A stretch of DNA of 39,724 bases from Prevotellaceae bacterium (GCA_031258195.1 JAIRNF010000041.1:1-39724), one strand, 5' to 3'; shown: positions 15,962 to 25,589, counted from the stretch's first letter. Translations and numbers: made by a program. The notes: a model not told the origin generated them from the sequence alone.

Positions 15962-18292
15962 TTATTCTGTTTTTATCGCTTTAACGGGATTCGCTCTTGC
16001 GGCCTTTAGTACCTGCCCGCTAACGGTAAGTATTACCAAGACCGAAACGACCACCGCTGCTAATACAAGTATCCGCCATGATATGCTTATGCGATACGCG
16101 TAGCTCTGAAGAAGCGTATCGAGAAGATAGTACGCGAGAGGAAACGCTATAAGAATGGCGATAGCTATCAAAAGCAGAAATTCCTTCGATATCATTGTAA
16201 TAATATCGGTAATGCTCGCCCCAAGCGTTTTGCGTATTCCTATTTCTTTGGTTTTCGTTTCGGCGGCATAGGTTACTAAGCCAAACAAACCCAAGCCTGA
16301 AATAAGCATCGCGATAACCGTAAAGACGTCGAATAGCTTCCCGATCCGTTGATCGGTACGATACATATAATCGAACTCGTCATCCAAAAAAGAATACCCG
16401 AATGTATAATCGGAATTATATCGCTTCCACGCTTTCTCTACCGCTGCGATCGCAGCGGTGGCGTCAGATGCTGTAGTACGCACAAATATTTTGTTATATG
16501 AGTATTGTTCGTGCCAGTACATTACTAACGGTCGGATCGGATCGTGTAGTGAGGTGTAGTGAAAATCTTTAACCACTCCCGCTATGGTTCCCGGTCCAAC
16601 AACATCAACTCGCTTGCCGATAGGGTTGGTAATACCCATTGCCTCAATGGCTGCTTCGTTAAAGATATATTCCGTTTTATAGGAAGACGTAAAACCCTTA
16701 CCGGCAATAAGCGGAGTTCGCATCACGCTTAAAAAGCCTGTATCGATACGCTCCTGTACAACGGCTACCGGACTGAGTATCGTTTTACCTTCCCAATCCG
16801 AAACTTGGTGACCTGACGAAACATACATAATATTCTCGCTAGCGGCCGTAACTCCCCGAATAGAATGATGCTGCGTCAGCTCTGCTTTTACCGCGTCGAA
16901 ATGCTCGGCAATATTATAAGAGTCGAATGTAAAGACATGCTCTTTATCATAACCGAGAGCTTTTTGTCTTACATATCTCATTTGGGCATGCAGCGTAATA
17001 GCGCCGACAATAAAGACTACGGCGCACACAAACTGTATTACAACCAGAACTTTCCGGAATATATTATTGCTACCTCCTTTAGAAGTACCGCATTTCATAA
17101 AGTTCGTCGGTTTGTAGGTAGTAAGCAAGATCGCGGGATATACGCCGGCGATTAGGGTAACGGTAAGCAGGCATCCTCCAAAAATCAGCCATATGTTAGG
17201 ATTTAACCAATCGATGATAAGCTGTTTACCTGATAGCTGATTATAAAGCGGAAGAAATACAATAATCAAGATAACGGCAATAGCAATAGCAAAAATAAAA
17301 AGGACGAAAGCTTCGAGAAGAAGATGTATAAAAAGCCGATACCTCTGCGCGCCTACTATTTTTCTCAGCCCAATTTCTCGCGCTCTTCCGGAAGCTCTTG
17401 CCGTTACAAGGCTAACGTAGTTTATACATGCTATTATTAAAATTACTATAGCGATAAGTAAAAACATACGAATAAAAAGAATCATCGATACGGAGCTATC
17501 GACCGAGTACGAATGCATGTCTCCTATAGGTTGAAACCAAACGGATACTACGCTTGGTTCTAGCGCTTTTGCCTCTTTGGTAAACTTTGCGGACATATCT
17601 TCGACGCTAGAGCCAGGGTGTACGCGGATAAAAGAAAGGTACTCCGCCCCATAGCCCGTTTCATCCAATGCCTCCAAATGGTAAGGCGATAGGTTGGAAG
17701 AAAAAGGGCAAACGAAATCTACCCGATAAAAGTAGCTGTTGTGGGGAATATTTTCCATAACGGCGACAACATGCATATCCACGCTCTCCAGCTTAATGGA
17801 TTTGCCGATAGGATTTCCTTCACCAAAGAGCTGTTCACTTAAGCGCTTGCTAATTATAACATCTGTAGGGCTCTGTAGTAAGTTTGTTTGCCGCCCTTCT
17901 ATGATAGGAAAGCTGAAGAAAGAAAAAAATGTACTATCCGCGAGAACACCTAATTTGCCTGAGAATGTTTCTCCGTTATGCTCAATAAATCCGGCATACT
18001 CCTGTCGAATTCTACAGAAAGATTCTATCTCTCCAAAATATTCTTTCAGAAGTCGTACGGTGAAACCAGGCGTGATACTGGAAGACTCGACATGCCCCTC
18101 TACTTGATACGTAACGATTGTTACGTAAGTATTATCGGCATTTTTATGGAACCGGTCGTAGCTCGTCTCGTCCTGAACCCACAACAAAATAAGCGCCGCT
18201 ACCGCAAGGCTTATCGCTAATCCGACAACATTTATAGACGAGTATAAAATGTTGTGCCGTATATTCCGTAATACCAACTTTAAATTATACAT
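15962..18292 (-). CDS. ABC transporter permease, FtsX/MacB type (array member 3)
   Basis: Intact 776-aa permease. The N-terminus is MYNLKLVLRNIRHNILYSSI followed by a first helix. The periplasmic domain contains ISKRLSEQLFGEGNPIGKSI and VVAVMENIPHNSYFYRVDF. The cytosolic coupling segment is ARASGRAREIGLRKIVGAQRY, the second periplasmic domain contains NEAAIEAMGITNPIGKRVDV, and the final bundle has TKEIGIRKTLGASITDIITM. It ends KAARANPVKAIKTE. Among the siblings it looks closest to the broken member 5 (shared phrases such as VAAVMENIPHN/VAAVMKNLPHN, MKCGTS/MRGGTS, and FTFDSYN versus FTFPAYN), so this is the natural template for repairing that gene. Spacing to member 2 is 21 bp. Confidence 0.9.
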   Translation of the reverse strand: MYNLKLVLRNIRHNILYSSINVVGLAISLAVAALILLWVQDETSYDRFHKNADNTYVTIVTYQVEGHVESSSITPGFTVRLLKEYFGEIESFCRIRQEYAGFIEHNGETFSGKLGVLADSTFFSFFSFPIIEGRQTNLLQSPTDVIISKRLSEQLFGEGNPIGKSIKLESVDMHVVAVMENIPHNSYFYRVDFVCPFSSNLSPYHLEALDETGYGAEYLSFIRVHPGSSVEDMSAKFTKEAKALEPSVVSVWFQPIGDMHSYSVDSSVSMILFIRMFLLIAIVILIIACINYVSLVTARASGRAREIGLRKIVGAQRYRLFIHLLLEAFVLFIFAIAIAVILIIVFLPLYNQLSGKQLIIDWLNPNIWLIFGGCLLTVTLIAGVYPAILLTTYKPTNFMKCGTSKGGSNNIFRKVLVVIQFVCAVVFIVGAITLHAQMRYVRQKALGYDKEHVFTFDSYNIAEHFDAVKAELTQHHSIRGVTAASENIMYVSSGHQVSDWEGKTILSPVAVVQERIDTGFLSVMRTPLIAGKGFTSSYKTEYIFNEAAIEAMGITNPIGKRVDVVGPGTIAGVVKDFHYTSLHDPIRPLVMYWHEQYSYNKIFVRTTASDATAAIAAVEKAWKRYNSDYTFGYSFLDDEFDYMYRTDQRIGKLFDVFTVIAMLISGLGLFGLVTYAAETKTKEIGIRKTLGASITDIITMISKEFLLLIAIAILIAFPLAYYLLDTLLQSYAYRISISWRILVLAAVVVSVLVILTVSGQVLKAARANPVKAIKTE

Positions 18293-18313
18293 AGCCGCGA
18301 TTTTTTTAAACCA

Positions 18314-20659
18314 TCATTCCGTTTTAATTGCCTTCACGGGGTTTGCCCGTGCCGCCTTTACCGCCTGTGCGCTAACAGTTAAAATAACCAGAACAAATAC
18401 GATCAAAATGGCGAGCAAAATCATCCACCAAGCAACACTGATACGATAGGCGTAGCTTTGCAGCGTTTTATTCGCGAAGTAGAGCGCTATTGGAATACCA
18501 ATGACGACGGCGATACCGACTAAGACTATAAACTCTTTCGAGAGCATTTTTACTATGCTTAGAATATTTGCTCCTAACGTTTTCCTTATACCAATTTCTT
18601 TGGTTCTTGTTTCGGCGGTATAGGTTGCCAACCCGAACAGACCTAAACATGAAATAAAGATTGCGATTATTGCAAATGCGTTAAAAAGATAACCTGTACG
18701 TATATCTTTCTGATACAAATAATCAAATGTTTCATCCATAAACTTATAGGTAAGCGGAAAGTCCGGAACAAGCTGTTTCCATACTTTCTCTGTACCGGCA
18801 ATTGCTTCTCGTACCTTACCTGCCTGAGTCTTAACGTAAATTGTCCAGTAATTTCTTGGTAAATACATTACGATGCCTCCGACAGGCTCGCTCATATGCC
18901 TAAAGTGAAAATCGCGAACTACGCCGACAATTTTATTATTTATGCCGGCTCCGGGAACCGAAATCGTTGTATTCAGAGGATCGTTTACACCCATTAAGCG
19001 AACAAGCGATTCGTTTACAAATACGTAACTACTGTCGGCCGGGGTTCCTTTAAATCCATGCCCGCTAATAAATTCCATATTCATCATATCGAAGAAATTT
19101 CGATCTAGACCTACGGTAGCGGTGGAAAAATAAGCATCCTCAGGCGAGCCGTCCCAGCTAAAGATCGCGAAGTTACCAACGTCCATGATATTTTGTTCTG
19201 ACCCCGATACGCCCGCGATACCTTCTTGTCGCGTCAATTCTTGCTTAATTACCTCATAATGGTTCATCGCGTTACTATTGCTAAGAATATCAATGGAGAA
19301 AATATTTTCTTTCTCATAACCAAGATTTTTTGTTTGCATATAACGCTGTTGACCTGTCATTACTATTGTTGATAAAATAAACATTGCCGAGCAGGTAAAC
19401 TGTATGACAATAAGCGAACGCCGAAATGAAAATCTTGACTTATATTCGGATTGATTCGACTTAAATGCTTCAACCGGTTTAAAAGAAGCAATAAATAGAG
19501 CGGGATAAATACCCGCCATTATGACAACCGACAAGAAGCTGATAAGAATAATTTGCAAAGTACCGGAATCGAACAGGCTAAAGCTTAGCTCTTTCGCGGT
19601 TAAAACGCGATAATATGGTGTTAGTAAGTATAACAACATAACCGCAATTATAACGGCTATAAAGAATAGCGCGATAGCTTCTACCGTCATTTGCCAAAAA
19701 AGCCGCGGCCGATTTGCTCCCATCACTTTCCGTAGTCCTACTTCCTTAGCGCGCTTTTTTGCCCTGGCCGTAACGAGATTCACATAGTTAATGCATGCCA
19801 GTATTAGCAAAGAAATTGCGGTAAATATGAAAATACGAACATTCTTTATCCCTGTTTCGCTACCATCCGCGGCATAAAGATGATGTTTACTTAGGGGTTG
19901 GAGTATATAAGGATAATCTGCTTTATATCCGCTATTGTGGGCTGAGTGTACTTCCGCTATCTTTTTCCCGACTATATTTATATCGGCGTTAGGATTAAGA
20001 ACAACAAGGCAACGGCTTGTCCACTGCCCCCATCTCTCTTTCCGATTAGATTGCTCGAAAGAAACCATTGCTTTAAACTGCAGCATAGAATTTCGCGGCG
20101 CTTTTTTCACAACGGCAGAAACACGAAAAACATTATCCGTATTTGTTTTTAAAAGCTTTCCTAATGCCGTTTCGTTACCAAATAGAATTTTCGCAGATTC
20201 GTCTGTCAGTATAATCGAATTGGCTTCCGGAAAAGCCGCCGCCGGACTTCCTTCTACGAATTCCATATCAAATACGCTGAAGAAGGTAGTGTCGGCTATC
20301 ATAAAATCTTGAAATTCTCCAAATAATCTATTCCCTTCAAAATCTAAATAGCTTAAAAACCATTCATAGCCAACAGCCGTAGCCGCCGTTACTTCTGGCA
20401 CTTCCGATTTTACAGCTCTGGCCAAAGGTACGGGTAAATACTCTCTATAATCGTCGCTGCCATTTTCAATCGAATGCTCAACAAGAACATACATATTATC
20501 TATTTGCTCATAAAATCTATCATAACTATATTCGTCTTGTACCCATAGCGAAATAAATATGGCGGCCGTTAAGCTAACGGCTAAACCTATTACGTTTATC
20601 CACGTATAAAGCGCGTTACGATAGAGGTTGCGAAGAAGTATTTTCAGGCTGTTGTACAT
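18314..20659 (-). CDS. ABC transporter permease, FtsX/MacB type (array member 2)
   Basis: Intact 781-aa permease. TM1 is around 22-42 (YTWINVIGLAVSLTAAIFISLWV). The first periplasmic domain has LTDESAKILFGNETALGKLLKTN and VSAVVKKAPRNSMLQFKA. The coupling motif is AKEVGLRKVMGANRPRLFW, TM5 follows FSFRRSLIVIQFTCSAMFILS, and the second periplasmic domain has FVNESLVRLMGVNDPLNTTI. The C-terminal bundle carries TKEIGIRKTLGANILSIVKM and ends KAARANPVKAIKTE. It starts 20 bp after member 1, in the same transcription unit. Its first periplasmic domain is clearly divergent from its siblings while the cytosolic coupling helices and C-terminus are nearly invariant, as expected if all share one ATPase. 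Confidence 0.9.
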   Translation of the reverse strand: MYNSLKILLRNLYRNALYTWINVIGLAVSLTAAIFISLWVQDEYSYDRFYEQIDNMYVLVEHSIENGSDDYREYLPVPLARAVKSEVPEVTAATAVGYEWFLSYLDFEGNRLFGEFQDFMIADTTFFSVFDMEFVEGSPAAAFPEANSIILTDESAKILFGNETALGKLLKTNTDNVFRVSAVVKKAPRNSMLQFKAMVSFEQSNRKERWGQWTSRCLVVLNPNADINIVGKKIAEVHSAHNSGYKADYPYILQPLSKHHLYAADGSETGIKNVRIFIFTAISLLILACINYVNLVTARAKKRAKEVGLRKVMGANRPRLFWQMTVEAIALFFIAVIIAVMLLYLLTPYYRVLTAKELSFSLFDSGTLQIILISFLSVVIMAGIYPALFIASFKPVEAFKSNQSEYKSRFSFRRSLIVIQFTCSAMFILSTIVMTGQQRYMQTKNLGYEKENIFSIDILSNSNAMNHYEVIKQELTRQEGIAGVSGSEQNIMDVGNFAIFSWDGSPEDAYFSTATVGLDRNFFDMMNMEFISGHGFKGTPADSSYVFVNESLVRLMGVNDPLNTTISVPGAGINNKIVGVVRDFHFRHMSEPVGGIVMYLPRNYWTIYVKTQAGKVREAIAGTEKVWKQLVPDFPLTYKFMDETFDYLYQKDIRTGYLFNAFAIIAIFISCLGLFGLATYTAETRTKEIGIRKTLGANILSIVKMLSKEFIVLVGIAVVIGIPIALYFANKTLQSYAYRISVAWWMILLAILIVFVLVILTVSAQAVKAARANPVKAIKTE

Positions 20660-20679
20660 AGCGGTTTGGTTTTAAAAGG

Positions 20680-23064
20680 TTATTCTATTTTTATCGCTTT
20701 AATAGGGTCTGTTGTTGCCGCTCTATATGATTGCCCGCATACGGTTAGAATCGCGACAATACAAACCGAAATAGCGACTCCCGCAAAAATCAGCCAGCTT
20801 AGGCTGATTCGATAGCCATAATCACTCAAATATCCGCTGGTAACATACCATGCTACAGGAAATCCGATAAGAATGGCAATGAATACTAACAGCATAAAGC
20901 TTCGAGCGAGCTGGACTATAATACCGGAAACGCTTGCGCCCAGAACCTTGCGGATACCTATTTCTTTTGCGCGTTGCTCTGCCGAGAATGCGCTTAAGCC
21001 GAACAATCCTAGGCAAGAAATAAAGATTGCAAAGGCGGCGAATAAAAATGCCAGCTTACCCTCTTGTCTTTTGCCGCTAAACATGTTATCAAATCGATCT
21101 GCCATAAAAATCGGTTCGAATGTTTCGTTAGGACTAAAAAGGTTAAGCTTTGATTTAATCGCGGCAACCGCTTCGGGCGCCTTAACATCCGGCTTTATAC
21201 GGACAAAAAGGTAGCCTGCGATGCTTGGGCCAATTCTTATTAAAAGAGGCGCGGGTTTTTCTTCGTAGGCGTCATTAAAAACAAAATTTTCTACGATACC
21301 TATAATTTCGTAGGCGTACTCGCTGCTACTACCCTGCCATAACATACCTCCTACCTTTCCTTCATCTCCCATAATATCGGCTAGCGTACGGTTAATAAGT
21401 GCTTGTCTCCCACTGCCCGGCAGAGTAGAAAAATCTCTGCCTTCTATTAGCTTTAAGCCCGCGGCATCGATTAGTCCGGACGAGGTATAAACAAAATAAA
21501 TTAAAGGACTAACATCCTCCGGTTTGGCTCTCCAATTAAAGCCACCCCCATTACTACCGACAAATAGTAGCGACTGATCGCTAAGACCTGCGGCTTCTAC
21601 GAAACCTGTGGCTTTAAGCTCGGTATCAACCGCCATATATCCGGACTTTACTTCATCTGTAACTTCAAATGTCATTACATTTTCTTTACTCATCCCTATA
21701 TCGCGATTTTGCGTATGCCGTATCTGTAAAAAGATTACGGTAGTGGCGCATATCAGGATAAATGCTATGGCGAACTGAAATATGACCAACCCCTTACGAA
21801 TCCATACAACGCTTATACCCGTGCTAACCTTAAGCTTTTTTAATGTTTTAAGCGGAGAAAAAGACGATAGGAAAAATGCGGGATATAGTCCGGCAAGCAG
21901 CGAGCATATAATACCAATAGCCAGTAAGCCTGCCAAATGATTTATGTTTGATAAGCTTAACGATAGCCGCAACGATACAAGCTGGTTAAACGCCGGTAAG
22001 CAGAGCCATGAGAGAGCGACGGAAAGTAATAAAGCCGCGAATGTTGTAATAGCGGACTCGCCCGTAAACTGAAGCATCAACGACGATTGTCGTGCCCCGA
22101 AGCTTTTACGTACCCCTACTTCCATCGCCCTTTTTTCTGAACGGGCCGTAGAAAGATTCATAAAGTTAATACAGGCAATGAGCAAAATAACAAATCCGAT
22201 GTACATAAACATTCTAACTGTTCGTATATAGCCTCCTCCTGTCGGTTTTCCGTCGGCGAATTCGTAATATAATCGTAGCTTATTCTGGGGATAAATAAAC
22301 ATCTCCGTGGAATGTTGTCCGTTGGTGACATCTGCCATCAACGTTTTCAGCTTCTGATTAATCGCGTCAACGTTATCTTTATGCTCCACCTCTATAATCA
22401 TTTGCATCCAGTTAGAACTCCACGCTCCTTCGGAAACCCAACCCTTTGCGACATACTCTTTCGCCATGATGCTAAATGGTATAAGCCAATCAAACCTGTA
22501 GGCGGTATTCTTTTCTATATCCTTAAATACACCGGTAACTTGGTAAGATCTATCAAAATCTCCTTTCAGCGATTTGCCTATAGGCTCTTCGTCTCCGAAG
22601 AATCTATCCGCCATTTTTTGGCTAATAATTATGGGATCGGAACCATCGAAAGCCGTTTCGGGGTCGCCTTTTACAAACTCGAGGTCTATCATACCAACAA
22701 GGGTAGAATCGGCATACCAACCTGATTCTGCCAATGCCTTATTCTGTTCTTGCCAAATAAACGTTACATGGTTACCTGCCGAATATCGCGCGTTACATTT
22801 TATTTCCGGAATCTTTTCATCCAACGTTTTTGAAAGAGGTCCCGGAGCTACCAAGAATGTAGAGACTTTCCCGTCATATATTTGATGTTGACCCGTTATA
22901 TATAGGTTCTCGGATTTGGGAATAGACTTATTATAGCCGAAATGATATTCCACCCAAAGAAAAATAAGGGTCGCCGCTGTTATCCCGATAGCTAAACCTA
23001 ATATATTAAGAATGCTATACGTCTTATTCCGCAGGGTTATTCGAAAGGTTTGTTTTAAAAACAT
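20680..23064 (-). CDS. ABC transporter permease, FtsX/MacB type (array member 1, promoter-proximal full-length copy)
   Basis: Intact 794-aa permease and the most divergent of the array. It starts MFLKQTFRITLRNKTYSILN rather than the MYNLKIAFRN-like start of the others, and ends RAATTDPIKAIKIE instead of RAARANPVKAIKTE. It keeps the two-module layout: TM1, a MacB_PCD domain with ISQKMADRFFGDEEPIGKSL, FtsX helices with EVGVRKSFGARQSSLMLQF, TM5, a second periplasmic domain with INRTLADIMGDEGKVGGMLW, and a final bundle with AKEIGIRKVLGASVSGIIVQ. Its ATG lies 31 bp after the remnant permease. The 19-bp tandem repeat of a permease 3' end lies in that gap. It may represent a separate subfamily that joined the array before the others duplicated. 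Confidence 0.9.
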   Translation of the reverse strand: MFLKQTFRITLRNKTYSILNILGLAIGITAATLIFLWVEYHFGYNKSIPKSENLYITGQHQIYDGKVSTFLVAPGPLSKTLDEKIPEIKCNARYSAGNHVTFIWQEQNKALAESGWYADSTLVGMIDLEFVKGDPETAFDGSDPIIISQKMADRFFGDEEPIGKSLKGDFDRSYQVTGVFKDIEKNTAYRFDWLIPFSIMAKEYVAKGWVSEGAWSSNWMQMIIEVEHKDNVDAINQKLKTLMADVTNGQHSTEMFIYPQNKLRLYYEFADGKPTGGGYIRTVRMFMYIGFVILLIACINFMNLSTARSEKRAMEVGVRKSFGARQSSLMLQFTGESAITTFAALLLSVALSWLCLPAFNQLVSLRLSLSLSNINHLAGLLAIGIICSLLAGLYPAFFLSSFSPLKTLKKLKVSTGISVVWIRKGLVIFQFAIAFILICATTVIFLQIRHTQNRDIGMSKENVMTFEVTDEVKSGYMAVDTELKATGFVEAAGLSDQSLLFVGSNGGGFNWRAKPEDVSPLIYFVYTSSGLIDAAGLKLIEGRDFSTLPGSGRQALINRTLADIMGDEGKVGGMLWQGSSSEYAYEIIGIVENFVFNDAYEEKPAPLLIRIGPSIAGYLFVRIKPDVKAPEAVAAIKSKLNLFSPNETFEPIFMADRFDNMFSGKRQEGKLAFLFAAFAIFISCLGLFGLSAFSAEQRAKEIGIRKVLGASVSGIIVQLARSFMLLVFIAILIGFPVAWYVTSGYLSDYGYRISLSWLIFAGVAISVCIVAILTVCGQSYRAATTDPIKAIKIE

Positions 23065-23073
23065 AGCGTTTAG

Positions 23074-23111
23074 TTTTTATTCTGTTTTTATCTTTTTATT
23101 CTGTTTTTATC
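23074..23111. repeat. 19-bp perfect tandem repeat at a permease gene end
   Basis: TTTTTATTCTGTTTTTATC occurs twice in a row (23074-23092 and 23093-23111). The second copy encodes the last codons and stop of the remnant permease (KIKTE-type tail on the minus strand). The first copy is a non-coding duplicate between the remnant and permease 1. The same motif recurs at the ends of members 3, 4 and 5, so it marks recombination or slippage between permease 3' ends. Confidence 0.8.
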
Positions 23112-23476
23112 GCTTTAACGGGGTTTGCCCGTGCCGCCTTAAATGCTTTTCCGCTGACGGTTAGTATTGTCGGTAAAAGCGTGACCAATGCCGCTAGCCC
23201 AAATATCCGCCGATTGAGGCTAATATGATATGCATAAGCCTCGACGATAATAGCGGTAAGAAGATAGTATGACAGCGGCAATGCTATTACTATAGCCGCT
23301 GCTGCTAAAACCAGAAATTCCTTTGAAAGCATGGAAATAACATCCATTATAGTTGCCCCCAGCGTTCGTCTAATACCTATCTCTTTTGTCTTTGTTTCGG
23401 CTATATACGTTAGCAAGCCGAATAAGCCGAGGCATGACGTAAAAACGGCTATGATAGCAAAGATGGTCAGCGGCAT
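23096..23476 (-). pseudogene. C-terminal remnant of an FtsX-type permease (126 aa)
   Basis: The frame encodes only the last FtsX bundle of a permease: a helix TIFAIIAVFTSCLGLFGLLTYI, the coupling motif TKEIGIRRTLGATIMDVISM, two further helices and the tail KAARANPVKAIKTE. The roughly 650 N-terminal residues of a normal copy are missing. It begins 32 bp after the ATPase stop, and an ATG at 23476 lies right at the junction, so a three-helix protein could still be made. It most likely arose by deletion or unequal crossing-over within the tandem array. It is called a pseudogene because nothing resembling a periplasmic domain remains, though expression as a small membrane protein is not excluded. 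Confidence 0.75.
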
Positions 23477-23508
23477 TTCCGGAAATTATATCAGCTCGTT
23501 ATTATTTC

Positions 23509-24207
23509 TTATAGCGATGCGTATGCTGCCTCTTTCAAGAAATCTTCAGTAACGGTTTGTCCATCGAGCATGCGTACGATACGATGCGCGTAGCGTGCGT
23601 CATGCTCGCTGTGTGTTACCATTATTACTGTTGTGCCTTGGTTATTTAGCTGGGTAAGTAAATCCATTACTTCTGCTCCGTTACGGCTATCGAGGTTACC
23701 GGTAGGCTCGTCGGCAAGTATCAGCTTAGGCTTATTTACCACGGCGCGGGCGATAGCCGCACGCTGCTGCTGACCTCCTGATAGCTGCTGCGGAAAGTGC
23801 TTACGACGATGCATAATTTGCATTCTATCCAACACCTCTTCTACGCGGGACTTACGCTCGCTCGCTTTAACTTTATTATAGACAAGCGGTAGTTCGACAT
23901 TTTCGAATACGGTTAGCTCGTCAATAAGGTTGAAGCTCTGAAATACGAAACCGATGTTCGCTTTACGTAAGCTGCTGCGCTTATTCTCGTTGAATTTTGC
24001 TATTTCGGTTCCGTTGAAAAGGAAGCTACCTTCGTCCATTTCATCAAGTAATCCGATGATATTAAGCAGCGTGGATTTTCCACAACCCGAAGGTCCCATA
24101 ATGGCTACGAATTCTCCTTCGCTTACGTTGAGCGAGAACTTGTTTAACGCAACAGTTTCAACTTCGTCTGTACGGTAAATCTTTACTAAATCTGTAATCT
24201 TAATCAT
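23509..24207 (-). CDS. ABC transporter ATPase, MacB/LolD type, for the permease array
   Basis: A 232-aa ATPase with Walker A GPSGCGKST at 38-46, Q-loop FVFQSFNLIDELTVFENVEL, signature LSGGQQQRAAIARAV, Walker B LILADEPTGNLD and the switch histidine in VTHSEHD. This subfamily energises MacB/FtsX-type permeases. It is the only ATPase gene in the cluster, while all six permease genes lack a nucleotide-binding domain, so it presumably pairs with several of them. It lies between the adaptor gene (39 bp upstream) and the permease remnant (32 bp downstream), in one operon. It is clearly distinct from the LolD-like ATPase at 3036-3686. Confidence 0.92.
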   Translation of the reverse strand: MIKITDLVKIYRTDEVETVALNKFSLNVSEGEFVAIMGPSGCGKSTLLNIIGLLDEMDEGSFLFNGTEIAKFNENKRSSLRKANIGFVFQSFNLIDELTVFENVELPLVYNKVKASERKSRVEEVLDRMQIMHRRKHFPQQLSGGQQQRAAIARAVVNKPKLILADEPTGNLDSRNGAEVMDLLTQLNNQGTTVIMVTHSEHDARYAHRIVRMLDGQTVTEDFLKEAAYASL

Positions 24208-24246
24208 GGCTTTAATTTTTATGATTTTTACTTATTATTGATTATT

Positions 24247-25497
24247 CTATTTTTTAATTACTAACTCTTGAACATCTCCGTAGTTTTCGTAGCCGTTTAC
24301 CACAACCTTATCCCCTTGCTCCAAACCTTCTAATACTTCGTAATAATCGGGATTTTGGCGACCGATTCGGATATTTACTTTGTATGCTTTGCTTCCGCTA
24401 CCGTCGACTTTAAATACCCAATTACCTCCTGTTTGCTGATAGAATCCGCCTCGAGGTAGCAATAGCGCTTCTGTTTCGTCGCTTAATGCAAGGCGTACCT
24501 GTAAGCTCTGTCCGCGACGAATGCCCCGCGGAACCGTATCGTCGAACATTAAATCAACGGAAAATCTACCATTGGCAACCTGGGTATAAACTTTCTTTAC
24601 GGTTAGCGCATAGGCTTCTCCGCCAACTTTATATTCTCCTTTTAAGCCGGCATAAACGCGCGCAATATAATGTTCGTCGATTTCGGCACGAAGCTTATAG
24701 CCATCCGACACATCAACCTGCCCTATACGTTGACCGCTATTTTTGCTTTGACCGATTTCCGCGTCAAGAGATGTAAGCCGCCCATCTATAGGCGCACGTA
24801 CAACAAGGTCGTTAACTTTACGCTGCATTAATTCTAACGATCGTTGAGCGCCTTGCAATGATCGGGCCGATTGTTCAAGCTGCTGATTAGATATAATAGA
24901 GTCTTGCTTTACGTTTTTCTTAGCTAGCTCGAATCTTGATATCATACGTTTATACGTATTGTCTATTTGTAAAAATTCTTGACGGCTAATAGCATCCACC
25001 TCATATAGCTGCTTATTTAAATCGTACACGCGCTTAGCTTCGATGAAATCGTTTTCCGCTTCGGTTAGCTGATTTAATCGGCTATCCGTATTTTGTTGCG
25101 CGGAGTTTTGAGAAATCTGCATTTGTGTAATAAGGTTATAAACTGCCGTTTCTTGATTTACCAGGCTCAGCTCGAGGTTCGTATTGCTAAGCCGTATAAT
25201 AGGATCGCCTTGCTTCACTATAGCGCCATCTTCAACATACAGCTCTTCAACCCTACCCCCTTCCAGTATATCAAGATAGATAGTAGTTAATGGCATTACG
25301 ATACCATTAATAGGAATAAACTCCTGAAATTTTCCATACCGAACTTCTCCAATGGTCATGCGCTCTGCGTCAACATTAAGCTTGGATGTGCCGGTTGAAA
25401 GCCATATGCTAATGCACATTATAAGAAATGTCGCTATAGCTCCAATTGTCAGGATTTTTTTCTTTGTCCAACGTTTTTTTTCAATTATTCTGTCCAT
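24247..25497 (-). CDS. Periplasmic adaptor (membrane fusion protein), HlyD/MacA-like
   Basis: The 416-aa protein has a basic cytosolic tip, one membrane anchor at about 14-34 (KILTIGAIATFLIMCISIWL), and a lipoyl half-domain (GGRVEELYVEDGAIVKQGDPIIRLS). A long coiled-coil hairpin at about 125-230 is rich in Gln and Asn, the second lipoyl half is VRAPIDGRLTSLDAEIGQ, and a beta-barrel and membrane-proximal domain follow, with GLEQGDKVVVNGYENYGDV near the end. This is the standard MFP order. It is the first gene of the operon and would bridge the inner-membrane permeases to the TolC-type channel at the operon end. Its leader contains an inverted repeat and, further up, a dyad cluster shared with the divergent regulator genes. 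Confidence 0.9.
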   Translation of the reverse strand: MDRIIEKKRWTKKKILTIGAIATFLIMCISIWLSTGTSKLNVDAERMTIGEVRYGKFQEFIPINGIVMPLTTIYLDILEGGRVEELYVEDGAIVKQGDPIIRLSNTNLELSLVNQETAVYNLITQMQISQNSAQQNTDSRLNQLTEAENDFIEAKRVYDLNKQLYEVDAISRQEFLQIDNTYKRMISRFELAKKNVKQDSIISNQQLEQSARSLQGAQRSLELMQRKVNDLVVRAPIDGRLTSLDAEIGQSKNSGQRIGQVDVSDGYKLRAEIDEHYIARVYAGLKGEYKVGGEAYALTVKKVYTQVANGRFSVDLMFDDTVPRGIRRGQSLQVRLALSDETEALLLPRGGFYQQTGGNWVFKVDGSGSKAYKVNIRIGRQNPDYYEVLEGLEQGDKVVVNGYENYGDVQELVIKK

Positions 25498-25523
25498 TTT
25501 AGGATAATTTAAATTCTAATAAA

Positions 25524-25589
25524 GGGGCTTTAACTTAGCTTGTTTATATTTTCGAACCCTCAAACCACAAATCCAACGTTTAAAGCCCC
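25524..25589. promoter_or_regulatory. Inverted repeat in the leader of the efflux operon
   Basis: GGGGCTTTAA (25524-25533) and TTAAAGCCCC (25580-25589) are perfect 10-bp inverted arms separated by 46 bp, just upstream of the adaptor ATG (25497). On the minus-strand transcript this could form a leader stem. Alternatively the arms are two operator half-sites. No recognised riboswitch class fits. Confidence 0.5.

Noticed and set aside
23096-23476. The 126-aa permease tail as an independent small gene
   Set aside because: Everything in it aligns to the last helix bundle of the adjacent permeases, and it lies at a repeat-marked junction. It is listed as a remnant, though expression is possible.
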